NCBI GenBank assembly: GCA_964464145.1
Contig: CAYXFB010000011.1
Span: 1 to 54,159 of the forward strand
Reading direction: 5' to 3'
Source of the DNA: UBA5399 sp964464145
Lineage (GTDB): Bacteria; Bacillota; Clostridia; Christensenellales; Christensenellaceae
DNA: 54,159 nucleotides
Shown here in pieces: positions 46,430-54,159 of this stretch. The notes beneath the pieces are model-generated. The model had not been told where the DNA came from and ran no database searches. It saw nothing but the letters and a program-made list of their open reading frames with translations. The first letter of the stretch is position 1. The number at the start of each line of letters is the position of its first letter. A program made the translations under genes and the position numbers.

Positions 46430-47638
46430 ATGAAGCAGTACAAAAAGGTGGTTTTGGCATATTCGGGCGGGCTGGACACATCCATAATAATACCCTGGCT
46501 GAAGGAAAATTACGGCTGTGAGGTCGTGGCGGTGTGCGGCAACGTGGGTCAGGGCAAGGAGCTTGACGGCCTGTACGAAAAAGCCATAAAAACGGGCGCG
46601 AGCGAGGCCTATATAGAGGATCTCACAGAGGAATTCATAACGGATTTCGTATACCCAACAATGCAGGCGGGCGCGGAATACGAGAACAAATACCTGCTGG
46701 GCACATCCTTTGCGCGGCCTGTGATCGCCAAGCGCATGGTGGAGATCGCGCGCGAGGTGGGCGCGGACGCCGTGGCTCACGGCGCAACGGGCAAGGGAAA
46801 CGATCAGGTTCGCTTCGAGCTCACGGTGAAGGCGCTTGCGCCCGATCTGGACATAATAGCGCCCTGGCGCATATGGGACATAAAATCCCGCGAGGAGGAA
46901 ATTGAGTACGCTGCGGAGCGCGGCATACCCGTCCCCGTTACAAAGGAAAACAACTACAGCATGGACGCGAACATATGGCACCTCTCGCACGAGGGGCAGG
47001 ATCTTGAGGATCCGTGGAACGAGCCCAAGGATTCGCTTTACATGATAAGCAAAACGCCGCAGGAGGCGCCGGATTCACCCTGCTATTTCGAGATAGAGTT
47101 TGAGAAGGGCATACCCGTGGCTTTGGACGGCAAAAAATACGGTCCGGTGGAAATGATAACAAAGCTGAACGAGCTAGGCGCACAGAACGGCGTTGGTATA
47201 GACGATATGGTGGAAAACCGCCTCGTGGGCATGAAATCTCGCGGCGTATACGAAAATCCGGGCGGACGCATACTGTACACGGCGCACGCCGGGCTGGAAA
47301 CAATAACGCTGGATAAGGCAACTATGCACTATAAGGCGCTGATATCGCACGAATACGCCGATCTGGTATACAACGGCATGTGGTACAGCCCGCTTAGGGA
47401 GGCGCTGGCCGCCTTCGTGGCCGAGACGCAAAAGACGGTCACGGGAACGGTGCGCATGAAGCTATACAAGGGCAACTGTGTATGCGTTGGCCTAAAATCG
47501 CCCTATTCGTTGTATATGGAGGAGTTCGCCACCTTCGGCGAGGACGAGGTATACAACCACGCGGACGCGGAGGGCTTCATAAATCTGTACGGCCTGCCGC
47601 TCAAGGTGCGCGCACTGGCTCTAAAGGGCAAGCTTTGA
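46430..47638 (+). CDS. argG: Argininosuccinate synthase
   Basis: 402 residues from the ATG at 46430 (GGGAGGAG upstream). ATP-dependent joining of citrulline and aspartate in arginine synthesis. PP-loop VVLAYSGGLDTSIIIPWL, GHGATGKGNDQVRFEL-type block (VAHGATGKGNDQVRFEL), KENNYSMDANIWHLSHEG, and the C-terminal tetramerisation helix region TVTGTVRMKLYKGNC. argH is not downstream; the gene is monocistronic. Bases 47639-47790 contain a long-range GC pairing (GCCCGCGC/GCGCGGGC) followed by ATTTTTAT that may act as terminator. Confidence 0.96.
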   Translation: MKQYKKVVLAYSGGLDTSIIIPWLKENYGCEVVAVCGNVGQGKELDGLYEKAIKTGASEAYIEDLTEEFITDFVYPTMQAGAEYENKYLLGTSFARPVIAKRMVEIAREVGADAVAHGATGKGNDQVRFELTVKALAPDLDIIAPWRIWDIKSREEEIEYAAERGIPVPVTKENNYSMDANIWHLSHEGQDLEDPWNEPKDSLYMISKTPQEAPDSPCYFEIEFEKGIPVALDGKKYGPVEMITKLNELGAQNGVGIDDMVENRLVGMKSRGVYENPGGRILYTAHAGLETITLDKATMHYKALISHEYADLVYNGMWYSPLREALAAFVAETQKTVTGTVRMKLYKGNCVCVGLKSPYSLYMEEFATFGEDEVYNHADAEGFINLYGLPLKVRALALKGKL

Positions 47639-47798
47639 TACATAAATCCGAATAAACATACGCCCGCGCGGCGTTCCATTTGCAGCCGAAACCGTGTAAT
47701 ATTATTTCACAGGCAGGCTGCGGGAGCGCATTGCGCGGGCATTTTTATATTTTGACAATATTCGTACCTTAATGGCCGCAAAATTAGCGAATAGCCCT

Positions 47799-47827
47799 TT
47801 GCATTTTGATATGGCTGTATATATAAT
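47799..47827 (+). promoter_or_regulatory. Promoter of the rpiB-like/dhaKL operon
   Basis: TTGCAT, 17-base spacer, TATAAT. Transcription would start near 47834, which disfavours the ATGs at 47833 and 47839 as start codons. Confidence 0.6.
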
Positions 47828-47907
47828 GGTAGTTGCAGATGTCTGCAAATCCAGCAAAAAAAAGGAGGGAGAGCGGTAAGGCAAGGCCTTATTCGCCCGG
47901 TGGAGTA

Positions 47908-48357
47908 TTGAAGCTTGTTATAGGATGTGACGAGGCGGGTTTCTACCTGAAAGAGGAAGTAAAGAAATTTTTAGAGGATAAGGGTAACGAGGTGATAGAC
48001 GTGGGCGTATACGACACGAAACCCACGCTTTACCCTGATGTGGCGGTTGCCGTGGCCGAAAAGGTGAATGCCGGCGAAGCGCAGCGCGGTATATTGATCT
48101 GCGGCACGGGTATCGGTATGGCCATAACGGCAAATAAGGTTCCGGGAATTCGCGCGGCCGTTTGCCACGACAGTTTTTCCACAGAGCGTTCAGTTCTCTC
48201 CAACAATGCGCAAATAATGTGCATGGGCGCGCGCGTTATAGGTAACGAGCTTGCCAAAAACCTTGTGAATATATGGACAGGCCTCACCTTCAAGGACGGC
48301 CCCTCCACAGAGAAGATAGAGCGGATAAACCACTACGACGATCTATATAAAAAATAA
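47908..48357 (+). CDS. RpiB/LacAB-family sugar-phosphate isomerase
   Basis: 149 residues from a TTG at 47908, the canonical RpiB start (LKLVIGCDEAGFYLKEEV) and length. GGTGGAG directly upstream gives tight spacing; a stronger AGGAGG lies 30 bases further with no start codon at the right distance, so the start is uncertain. Catalytic Cys and phosphate loop in ILICGTGIGMAITANKVPGIRAAVCHD, and the dimer-completing SFSTERSVLSNNAQIMCMGARVIG. RpiB relatives isomerise ribose-, allose-, galactose- or tetrulose-phosphates. Beside dhaK-dhaL, it probably handles the phosphorylated product of that kinase, possibly a tetrulose (inference). Confidence 0.85.
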   Translation: MKLVIGCDEAGFYLKEEVKKFLEDKGNEVIDVGVYDTKPTLYPDVAVAVAEKVNAGEAQRGILICGTGIGMAITANKVPGIRAAVCHDSFSTERSVLSNNAQIMCMGARVIGNELAKNLVNIWTGLTFKDGPSTEKIERINHYDDLYKK

Positions 48358-48405
48358 AAACGAGGAAAGGTGTAGCCCGCGCGATGTTGCGGGCGGTGTC
48401 AAGTT

Positions 48406-49404
48406 ATGCAGAGAATAATCAAAAACCCCGATATGATAGTAGAGGATATGCTTGTCGGCTTTTTAGACGCAAATTCTCACATGGTCAAGGTTGCGGAGAA
48501 CCCCCGCGTGGTATGCACGGCTGCTCCCAGTGAAACGCCCAAGGTGGGCGTTATAACGGGCGGCGGCTCCGGACACGAGCCTGCCTTCCTCGGTTACATA
48601 GGCAAGAATATGCTGGACGCTGTAGCGGTGGGCGAAGTTTTCTCCTCACCCACGGCAAAGGCCTTTCATGACGCGGTTGTGGAGGCCGATCAGGGCAAGG
48701 GCGTTGCCTGCCTGTACGGCAATTACGCGGGCGACAACATGAACGTTAAAATGGCCGTGCGCTCCGCCGGAAAGCAGGGCATAACGGTAAAAACGGTGGT
48801 AGCGAACGACGACGTGGCTTCCGCTCCCAAAACGGAGAGCGAAAAGCGCAGGGGCGTTGCGGGCGAGATACTCATGTGGAAATGCGGCGGCGCGGCGGCA
48901 TCCTTAGGCATGGAGCTGGATGACGTTATTCGCGTGGCGCAAAAGGCCATAGATAACACGAAGAGCATAGGCATGGGGCTGACCTCCTGCACTATACCCG
49001 CCGTTGGCCACCCCAACTTCACCATAGAAGAGGGCAAGATGGAAATGGGCATAGGCCATCACGGTGAGCCGGGTGTGGACGTTGTGCCGGTTGAAACCGC
49101 CGATCTCATGGCAAAGCGGCTCATGGATATTATAAACAGCGACGAATTTTTCGCCGAGGGCGACGAAGTGGTGGTGCTGGTTTCAGGCCTGGGTGCAACG
49201 CCCGTGATGGAGCAGTACATACTGTACGGCGAGGTTTCCAAGCTCATAAAGGCGCAGGGGCTCAAGGTGCACAGAGCCTACGTGGGCAATCTGTTCACCA
49301 GCCTCGAGATGATGGGCGCCACGCTCACCATAATGAAGCTTGACGACGAGCTAAAGAAGATGATAGACATGCCCGCCACCTGCGTGGGGCTGGTACAGCT
49401 TTAA
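48406..49404 (+). CDS. dhaK: Dihydroxyacetone kinase subunit DhaK
   Basis: 332 residues. Binds the ketose covalently through the His in MGIGHHGEPGVDV. Family blocks: GVITGGGSGHEPAFLGYIGKNMLDAVAVGEVFSSPT, NYAGDNMNVKMA, and GMGLTSCTIPAVG. A strong purine-rich site (GAGGAAAGG) lies 36 bases upstream of the ATG, separated from it by a hairpin (GCCCGC/GCGGGC); the local site is only GGCGGTG. 48 bases after the isomerase gene and 15 before dhaL. The substrate may be a tetrulose rather than dihydroxyacetone, since the companion isomerase is RpiB-like. Confidence 0.92.
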   Translation: MQRIIKNPDMIVEDMLVGFLDANSHMVKVAENPRVVCTAAPSETPKVGVITGGGSGHEPAFLGYIGKNMLDAVAVGEVFSSPTAKAFHDAVVEADQGKGVACLYGNYAGDNMNVKMAVRSAGKQGITVKTVVANDDVASAPKTESEKRRGVAGEILMWKCGGAAASLGMELDDVIRVAQKAIDNTKSIGMGLTSCTIPAVGHPNFTIEEGKMEMGIGHHGEPGVDVVPVETADLMAKRLMDIINSDEFFAEGDEVVVLVSGLGATPVMEQYILYGEVSKLIKAQGLKVHRAYVGNLFTSLEMMGATLTIMKLDDELKKMIDMPATCVGLVQL

Positions 49405-49419
49405 TTTAAGGGGGATAAT

Positions 49420-50058
49420 ATGAGTTCTTTCAAAAACAGTGACGGAAAGCCCATTGTTGAGGGCATAATAAAGATAATACAGGAAAACAAGCAGTATCTA
49501 AGTGATGTGGACGGTGCGATAGGTGACGGCGACCACGGCATAAACATGAACAAGGGGTTCACCATATGCGGCGGCAAGCTGGAAGCGGGAGATTTCACAT
49601 TTTCTGAATCGCTGGAAACGCTGGGAGACACGCTTATAAGTGAAATAGGCGGCAGCATGGGTCCGATATACGGCACGCTCTTCATAGAGATGGGCGAGAC
49701 GGCAAGCGGCAAGGACGAGATAGACGCCGCGCTTTACGCCGAGATGCTGGAGAACGCGGTTGAGGGTCTCAAGGCCATTGTGGATGCGCGTGTGGGCGAC
49801 AAGACCATGATGGACGTTATGCTGCCCTCGCTTGAGGCATATAAGGCGGCGCTGGCCGACGGCAAGGATTTTGCCGCGGCGCTGGACGCTTGCAGCGCGG
49901 CAGCGCAGGCCGGACGCGACAGCACAAAGGATCTGGTGGCGAAGTTCGGACGCGCCAGCCGCTTGGGCGAGCGTTCGCGCGGCGTACTGGACGCGGGCGC
50001 GACCTCCTGCGCGCTCATACTCACCGGCCTTGCGGACGGCATAAAGAAAGCGCTTTGA
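49420..50058 (+). CDS. dhaL: Dihydroxyacetone kinase nucleotide-binding subunit DhaL
   Basis: 212 residues. The ADP/ATP-binding subunit: metal-binding DVDGAIGDGDHGINMNKGF (Asp ligands), TLISEIGGSMGPIYGTLF (nucleotide glycine/Ser loop), and SRLGERSRGVLDAGATSCALIL near the end. Partner of DhaK. No dhaM (PTS phosphodonor) gene follows, so phosphate may come from ATP or from a DhaM encoded elsewhere. GGGGG 5 bases before the ATG. Confidence 0.93.
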   Translation: MSSFKNSDGKPIVEGIIKIIQENKQYLSDVDGAIGDGDHGINMNKGFTICGGKLEAGDFTFSESLETLGDTLISEIGGSMGPIYGTLFIEMGETASGKDEIDAALYAEMLENAVEGLKAIVDARVGDKTMMDVMLPSLEAYKAALADGKDFAAALDACSAAAQAGRDSTKDLVAKFGRASRLGERSRGVLDAGATSCALILTGLADGIKKAL

Positions 50059-50089
50059 TGCTTTCGTTTAGTTAAAAAGTATTTTGAAA

Positions 50090-50125
50090 GGGCATTTGCC
50101 GTTAAAGCGGCGGGTGCTCTTTTTT
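50090..50125 (+). terminator. Terminator of the dhaKL operon
   Basis: GGGCATTTGCCG pairs with CGGCGGGTGCTC (12 bp with several GU pairs), 6-base loop, followed by TTTTTT. Confidence 0.75.
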
Positions 50126-50158
50126 ATCACCGAAAACTCACTATATTTAAATAACGCA

Positions 50159-50187
50159 TTGACTCCGCTCAAAGCGCGTAATAAAAT
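50159..50187 (+). promoter_or_regulatory. Promoter of hicAB
   Basis: TTGACT, 17-base spacer, TAAAAT, 24 bases before hicA, with AGGAGG between. Confidence 0.65.
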
Positions 50188-50211
50188 GCATGCATAAGGA
50201 GGCTGCGCTTT

Positions 50212-50406
50212 ATGAAACGAAGGGACATCGTAAAAATATTGGAGGAAGCAGGCTTCGCGCTGGAGCGGGACGTTGGCGACCACACAATATATGAAAAACC
50301 GGGCATCCCGCCCATACAGGTGCCGAGGCACCGCGAAATAAATGACAACACCGTCAGAAATATAGTAAAGGTAACCGGGCTAAAACAAATCGTGCCGCAT
50401 ATATAG
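50212..50406 (+). CDS. hicA: HicA family mRNA interferase toxin
   Basis: 64 residues, dsRBD-like fold. MKRRDIVKILEEAGFALERDVGDHTIYEKPG has the HicA core with the catalytic His in the GDHTIY position (usual GSHHxF), followed by IQVPRHREINDNTVRNIVKVTGL, the family C-terminal helix. Cleaves mRNA when free of HicB. AGGAGG 9 bases before the ATG. First gene of the pair, 15 bases before hicB, as usual for hicAB. Confidence 0.9.
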   Translation: MKRRDIVKILEEAGFALERDVGDHTIYEKPGIPPIQVPRHREINDNTVRNIVKVTGLKQIVPHI

Positions 50407-50421
50407 AAGGGAGCGAAAGAA

Positions 50422-50682
50422 ATGGAATACTATTATCCCGCAATATTTTCCGTCAACGAGGACGGTAGCTATACAATAACCTTCCCCGACCTCCATGGCT
50501 GCATAAGCGAGGGCAAGAGCCTGCCCAACGCCATGCACATGGCTTCGGACGCATTGACGCAGTGGTTAAGCTATCTTGCGGAAAAGGGGAGACCCATACC
50601 CGAGCCCACCGCGCCGCAGGAAATAAAGTTTTCAGAGGGCGAATTTGTAACGCTTGTTCGCGCGGATATGCCGGAGAAATGA
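50422..50682 (+). CDS. hicB: HicB family antitoxin
   Basis: 86 residues. Partly degraded RNase H-like fold typical of HicB: YYYPAIFSVNEDGSYTITFPDLHGCISEGKSLPNAMHMASDAL, with the FPDLHGC motif. It ends soon after the fold (FSEGEFVTLVRADMPEK) and has no room for the HTH or ribbon-helix-helix domain present in longer HicB proteins, so autoregulation may depend on another factor. Neutralises HicA. Confidence 0.9.
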   Translation: MEYYYPAIFSVNEDGSYTITFPDLHGCISEGKSLPNAMHMASDALTQWLSYLAEKGRPIPEPTAPQEIKFSEGEFVTLVRADMPEK

Positions 50683-50684
50683 TG

Positions 50685-50771
50685 TCAACCAAGCTCTAAA
50701 AAGCGCCGCAGCTGAGCCTTGCTTACACCCACATCCTCCACGGGGTCTATCCGCCGACGTGTAGTGGCCAT
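50685..50771 (-). pseudogene. Possible 3' remnant of a gene (28 codons)
   Basis: A short open frame on the minus strand ending in VSKAQLRRFLELG with codon use like the neighbouring genes, but no ribosome site and no recognisable start. It directly abuts the hicB stop. It may be the tail of a gene cut off when hicAB arrived, or chance. Confidence 0.25.
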
Positions 50772-50870
50772 TATTGCCAACTTAGTAAGAAAATGCGGGT
50801 TTCATTTTGGCCTGCGATATGGTACTATTAAATACAAAATTGAGAATGAGATATATAAGGAGGTAATTTT

Positions 50871-52367
50871 ATGGCGTTTATTTTTAAGGAAGTATCGCGC
50901 ACTTTTGGCGAGTATCTTCTGGTGCCCGGCTATTCGTCTGCGGAGTGCACGCCGGACAGGGTAAGCCTGCGCACGCCGGTGGTTAAGTTCAAGAGAGGTG
51001 AGCAGCCCGCGCTCTCCATGAATATACCCATGACCTCTGCCGTTATGCAGAGCGTTTCAGGTGAAAAAATGGCCATCGCTCTAGCCATAGAGGGTGGCAT
51101 TTCTTTTATATACAGCAGCCAAAGCGTGGCGGACGAGGCCGCTATGGTGCGCAGGGTCAAGGCGTACAAGCGCGGCTTCGTGCCTTCTGATTCGAATTTG
51201 AAGCCGGACAGCACGTTGGCTGATGTTATAGACATCAAGAAGAAGAGCGGGCACTCCACGGTTGCCATAACGGACGACGGCAGCCCCAACGGTGTGCTGC
51301 TGGGCCTGGTCGCCTCGAGGGACTACCGTGTTTCGCGTATGGATCCCGCCACGCCCGTGAAGGAATTTATGACGCCGCTTGAAAATCTGGTGGTGGCGGA
51401 CGAGGGCGTTTCGCTTAAAGAGGCGAACGATATAATATGGGACAATAAAATAAACTCGCTGCCGCTGGTGGATAAAAAGGGACGGTTGAAATGCATAGTT
51501 TTCCGCAAGGATTATGATTCGCACAAGGAAAACCCCAACGAGCTGCTGGACGAAAACAAGAGCTATGTGGTGGGCGCGGGCATAAACACGCGCGACTATG
51601 AGGAGCGTGTTCCCGCGCTTATAGAAGCGGGTGCGGACGTGCTGTGCATAGACTCTTCCGAGGGCTTCACAGAGTGGCAAAAGCGCGCGCTGGACTGGAT
51701 AAAGGGACGCTACGGCGACACTGTTAAGGTGGGCGCGGGCAATGTGGTGGACGGCGAGGGCTTTCGCTTTTTGGCAAGCTGCGGCGCGGATTTTATAAAA
51801 ATAGGCATCGGCGGCGGCTCTATATGCATAACGCGAGAGCAAAAGGGAATAGGCCGCGGACAGGCCACCGCGCTCATAGACGTTGCGGCGGAGCGGGACA
51901 AATATTTCGAAGAGACGGGCGTGTATATACCCATCTGCTCTGACGGCGGCATAGTTTACGACAACCACATAACGCTGGCGCTTGCTATGGGCGCGGATTT
52001 CGTTATGCTGGGAAGGTATTTCAGCCGTTTCGACGAAAGCCCCACAAGCAGGCTGCTGGTGGGCGGAAGCTACGTAAAAGAATATTGGGGCGAAGGCTCT
52101 GAACGCGCGCGCAACTGGCAGCGCTATGACATGGGCGGAGACAGTAAGCTTGGCTTTGAGGAGGGCGTGGACAGCTACGTGCCCTACGCAGGAAGCCTAA
52201 AGGACAACGTGGGCATATCGCTCTACAAGGTAAAGAGCACCATGTGCAACTGTGGCGCGCTCAATCTTGCGGAGCTGCGCGACAAGGCGAAGATAACGCT
52301 CGTTTCATCCACCAGCATAGTGGAGGGCGGGAGCCACGACGTTATTTTGAAGGATAAATCCGAATAA
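50871..52367 (+). CDS. guaB: IMP dehydrogenase
   Basis: 498 residues. NAD-dependent oxidation of IMP to XMP, the first step of GMP synthesis. Parts: N-terminal barrel, two CBS domains (about 95-215, SGHSTVAITDDGSPNGVLLGLVASRDY and VKEFMTPLENLVV), catalytic loop IGGGSICITREQKGIGRGQATAL with the nucleophilic Cys near residue 315, IMP site PICSDGGI, and the flap region YMGGDS-like MGGDSKLGFEEGVDSYVPYAG. The CITREQKG loop differs from the CTTR of most bacterial enzymes. AAGGAGG 7 bases before the ATG. Confidence 0.95.
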   Translation: MAFIFKEVSRTFGEYLLVPGYSSAECTPDRVSLRTPVVKFKRGEQPALSMNIPMTSAVMQSVSGEKMAIALAIEGGISFIYSSQSVADEAAMVRRVKAYKRGFVPSDSNLKPDSTLADVIDIKKKSGHSTVAITDDGSPNGVLLGLVASRDYRVSRMDPATPVKEFMTPLENLVVADEGVSLKEANDIIWDNKINSLPLVDKKGRLKCIVFRKDYDSHKENPNELLDENKSYVVGAGINTRDYEERVPALIEAGADVLCIDSSEGFTEWQKRALDWIKGRYGDTVKVGAGNVVDGEGFRFLASCGADFIKIGIGGGSICITREQKGIGRGQATALIDVAAERDKYFEETGVYIPICSDGGIVYDNHITLALAMGADFVMLGRYFSRFDESPTSRLLVGGSYVKEYWGEGSERARNWQRYDMGGDSKLGFEEGVDSYVPYAGSLKDNVGISLYKVKSTMCNCGALNLAELRDKAKITLVSSTSIVEGGSHDVILKDKSE

Positions 52368-52388
52368 CATTGGAAGAGGGTGGGGAAA

Positions 52389-53150
52389 ATGAGGTTGTAC
52401 GCGGCGTATTTCAGCCCTACGGGAGGCACGAAAAAGGCGCTTGACGCATTGTGCCATGCGTGGGATTGCGAACGTGTGGAACTTGATCTGGCGGAGAGTA
52501 TGCCGGACACGGCGGGTCTTGAGTTTGGCGCGGAGGACGTGCTGGTGGTGGCGGTGCCCAGCTTTAGCGGGCGCGTTCCACAGTTTTTGATACCCAAGCT
52601 GGGCACCATGCGGGGGAACGGAGCGGCTGCCCTGCTGGTGACGGCATACGGCAACCGAGATTTTGACGATACGCTTATAGAGCTCAAAAATGTGCTGGAG
52701 CCCGCCGGGTTCCGCTGCATGTGCGCGGTGGCGGCCGTGACGCAGCACTCGCTGATGCCCGCTTACGGCACGGGCAGACCGGACGCGCAGGATATTGCGG
52801 AGCTTTCTGCGTTTTCCGAAAGATGCAGGCGCGCCATAGAGACGGGGAAGCCTGCGGAGATTCCCGGAAACGTACCGTACAGGGAATACACCGGTGTGCC
52901 GCTGAAGCCGGAGGCGGACAAGCGCTGCACAGCCTGCGGGCTCTGCGCAAGGAGCTGCCCGCTCGGCGCGATACCGGAGCAAGACCCGCGCACGGTGGAT
53001 AAGGCCAGATGCATTTCATGTATGCTGTGCACGGCGGTTTGTCCTCAGAATGCGCGAAAGGTTAACACGCTAATGCAGCACGCCGCGCAGTTGAAAATGA
53101 AAAAGCTCTGCGCCGGACGCAAGGAAAACCATCTTTTTTGCGCGGAGTGA
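52389..53150 (+). CDS. Flavodoxin-like protein with two [4Fe-4S] sites (EFR1-type)
   Basis: 253 residues from the ATG at 52389 (GGTGGGG upstream; the GTG at 52380 is too close to its purine run). N-terminal flavodoxin-like domain with FMN-phosphate loop YFSPTGGTKKAL (about 7-18), then at the C-terminus two ferredoxin motifs: CTACGLCARSCPLGAI and CISCMLCTAVCPQNA, both with a full CxxCxxCxxxCP set. An electron-transfer protein of anaerobes; redox partners unknown. 22 bases after guaB, possibly cotranscribed; ends before a terminator. Confidence 0.9.
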   Translation: MRLYAAYFSPTGGTKKALDALCHAWDCERVELDLAESMPDTAGLEFGAEDVLVVAVPSFSGRVPQFLIPKLGTMRGNGAAALLVTAYGNRDFDDTLIELKNVLEPAGFRCMCAVAAVTQHSLMPAYGTGRPDAQDIAELSAFSERCRRAIETGKPAEIPGNVPYREYTGVPLKPEADKRCTACGLCARSCPLGAIPEQDPRTVDKARCISCMLCTAVCPQNARKVNTLMQHAAQLKMKKLCAGRKENHLFCAE

Positions 53151-53192
53151 GCCGGCATACCATGTGAAGAAAATTAAAGCGGAAACATAAAA

Positions 53193-53231
53193 AAGGGGCT
53201 GCCTCAGAATAAAAACTGAGACAGCTTCCTT
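53193..53231 (+). terminator. Terminator after the EFR1-type gene
   Basis: AAGGGGCTG-CTCAG pairs with CTGAG-CAGCTTCCTT (about 14 bp with two GU pairs and one mismatch) around AATAAAAA, followed by TATTATG. The tail is poor in T, so strength is uncertain. Confidence 0.6.
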
Positions 53232-53354
53232 ATTATGTAATAAAATCAAGTGAAAACAGTATAAATAGGAAAAACAGCTCTACTTCGATTGCTTTCTGAG
53301 TGCCTCAATAGCGGTCACAATATTAATATGTGTTTCTTTTTTTGACAATTCTTT

Positions 53355-54159
53355 TTATTGCTGTGTTGCGTACTGCGCGCTCAGCTTCTCGTAATAGGCC
53401 AGCAGCAGATCAACCATGCGGCCGTAGCTAATAATTCCGTCGCTCTGGCCGTTCTGCTTTAAATAATTGTCGTTAATGCGCTCGACCGCTTCCTTTGTTT
53501 GGCCTTCGTAGCGCTCCCAATAGACATTGTGCGCGGCAAGGTCACGGAGCACGGCCGGGCTGTAATAGCTGTGCAGCTCTGAATAGGCCTGCGGGCTGAT
53601 ATCGTTCAGCGCGTTACCCGCGTTTATAAGCGCCAGCATTATGCCCGAATATTTGAGAGAGATGTCCTCTGAGGAAAGGCAGGCCAAATATCCTAAAAAG
53701 TTGGCCTCGTCCTCGCGCGCAACGCCCAAAAGATGCGCGCTCTCGTGCGCGGCGGCAGCGGGAAGCAGTAGATCGGGCTGGTGTACATTTACGTTAGCCT
53801 CCTCCGTGAAGGGTATGAATATGCCCGAAATACCGGCCACGCTCATTGCCTCGGAGGCCATGACCGGCTTGGCGGCGGGTATTGAGTAACCGTATTGGGG
53901 GTAGGTTTCCGCGAGTATTTGGTAGCCCGCCGGTATCTTTTCAAGCATTTCCTCCTTGGAGGTGTCCAGCGTGAAAACGCCCTCGCTATCCTCTGGAAGC
54001 TGTTCTCTGAGCGAGTTTGCGGCGGCGGCCAAAGAAACGCAAAGATTGGCCAGCTCTTGCGGCGGTCGCTCTTTGACCTCAAGCTTCATAGAGTATGAAA
54101 GGGGCATCCTAAAATAGTTGAAACCCCAGAACAGATAAAATATATTCATACCCACGCCC
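53355..54159 (-). CDS. DUF3810 putative membrane zinc peptidase, N-terminus missing
   Basis: 268 codons visible; the frame runs off the right edge, so the 5' end (with the expected membrane helices) is missing. FYLFWGFNYFRMPLS is the family block after the helices, and AAAAHESAHLLGVAREDEANFLGYLAC holds an HExxH-like zinc motif with a downstream Glu, as in DUF3810 proteins. The rest is helical. Biological role unknown. A GTG at 54155 and ATG at 54149 are internal, not likely starts. Confidence 0.82.
   Translation of the reverse strand, partial: GVGMNIFYLFWGFNYFRMPLSYSMKLEVKERPPQELANLCVSLAAAANSLREQLPEDSEGVFTLDTSKEEMLEKIPAGYQILAETYPQYGYSIPAAKPVMASEAMSVAGISGIFIPFTEEANVNVHQPDLLLPAAAAHESAHLLGVAREDEANFLGYLACLSSEDISLKYSGIMLALINAGNALNDISPQAYSELHSYYSPAVLRDLAAHNVYWERYEGQTKEAVERINDNYLKQNGQSDGIISYGRMVDLLLAYYEKLSAQYATQQ

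Noticed and set aside
50683..50870. Purine riboswitch in front of guaB
   Set aside because: Neither the guanine-riboswitch conserved core nor a terminator is visible in these 188 bases.

Overview
The window is a gene-dense bacterial chromosome segment from a monoderm Firmicute, most likely an anaerobic clostridium. Evidence for this: a SCIFF peptide (scfA) with its radical-SAM maturase next to yajC; HPr kinase with a Crh-like HPr; WhiA, RapZ, DivIC, ZapA, a YerB-type lipoprotein and a TRAP (MtrB) homologue; AUU/AUC-type initiation of infC; strong AGGAGG ribosome sites; lipobox lipoproteins; and no outer-membrane genes. Coding DNA is moderately GC-rich with heavy use of ATA for Ile. A finer placement (Christensenellales-like gut clostridium) is only a guess.

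Layout. 0-0.3 kb: truncated end of an ISL3-type insertion sequence. 0.3-1.5 kb (-): alpha/beta hydrolase and glutaredoxin-like protein. 1.6-3.0 kb (+): thyA-folA. 3.1-8.7 kb: glnA, YerB-like lipoprotein, divIC (+), tex. 8.7-16 kb: SorC-type regulator, methyltransferase, glycerol-1-phosphate dehydrogenase-like enzyme (+) and a three-gene ribose-type sugar ABC importer. 16.4-23.1 kb (+): small lipoprotein, attenuated infC-rpmI-rplT, rlmB-like gene, pheST, zapA. 23.2-24.1 kb: about 0.9 kb without genes, holding two different tandem-repeat arrays. 24.1-29.7 kb (-): Cof phosphatase, then hprK-murB-PHP-rapZ-whiA-crh-like, mostly overlapping. 29.9-40.7 kb (+): dnaE, mtrB, pfkA, HAD phosphatase, tgt, yajC, scfA, scfB, sodium:solute symporter. 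40.7-46.1 kb (-): DUF3021, LytTR regulator, CPBP protease with a duplicated leader, queA, ruvB, ruvA, ruvC. 46.4-53.1 kb (+): argG, an rpiB-like isomerase with dhaK-dhaL, hicAB toxin-antitoxin, guaB, flavodoxin/ferredoxin protein. 53.3 kb to the end (-): DUF3810 protein cut by the window edge.

How the genes work together. Most of the window is core: nucleotide synthesis (thyA, folA, guaB), nitrogen and arginine (glnA, argG), translation (infC, rpmI, rplT, pheST, rlmB-like), queuosine tRNA modification (tgt, queA), replication and repair (dnaE, ruvABC), division (divIC, zapA) and carbon control (hprK, crh-like, rapZ, pfkA). Accessory pieces are the sugar importer cluster, the rpiB-dhaKL kinase module, hicAB, LytTR-DUF3021 and several mobile or repeat elements. 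Two families of small palindromic MITE-like repeats recur between genes (28.8, 38.9 and 46.1 kb; 35.6 and 44.9 kb).

Most worth a second look: the paired tandem arrays at 23.25-24.05 kb; an HPr paralogue with Lys instead of His at position 15, encoded with hprK; TRAP with altered RNA-contact residues and no trp genes nearby; the SCIFF locus; and a duplicated promoter/Shine-Dalgarno inverted repeat in front of the CPBP protease. All calls were made by reading the sequence, without database searches.
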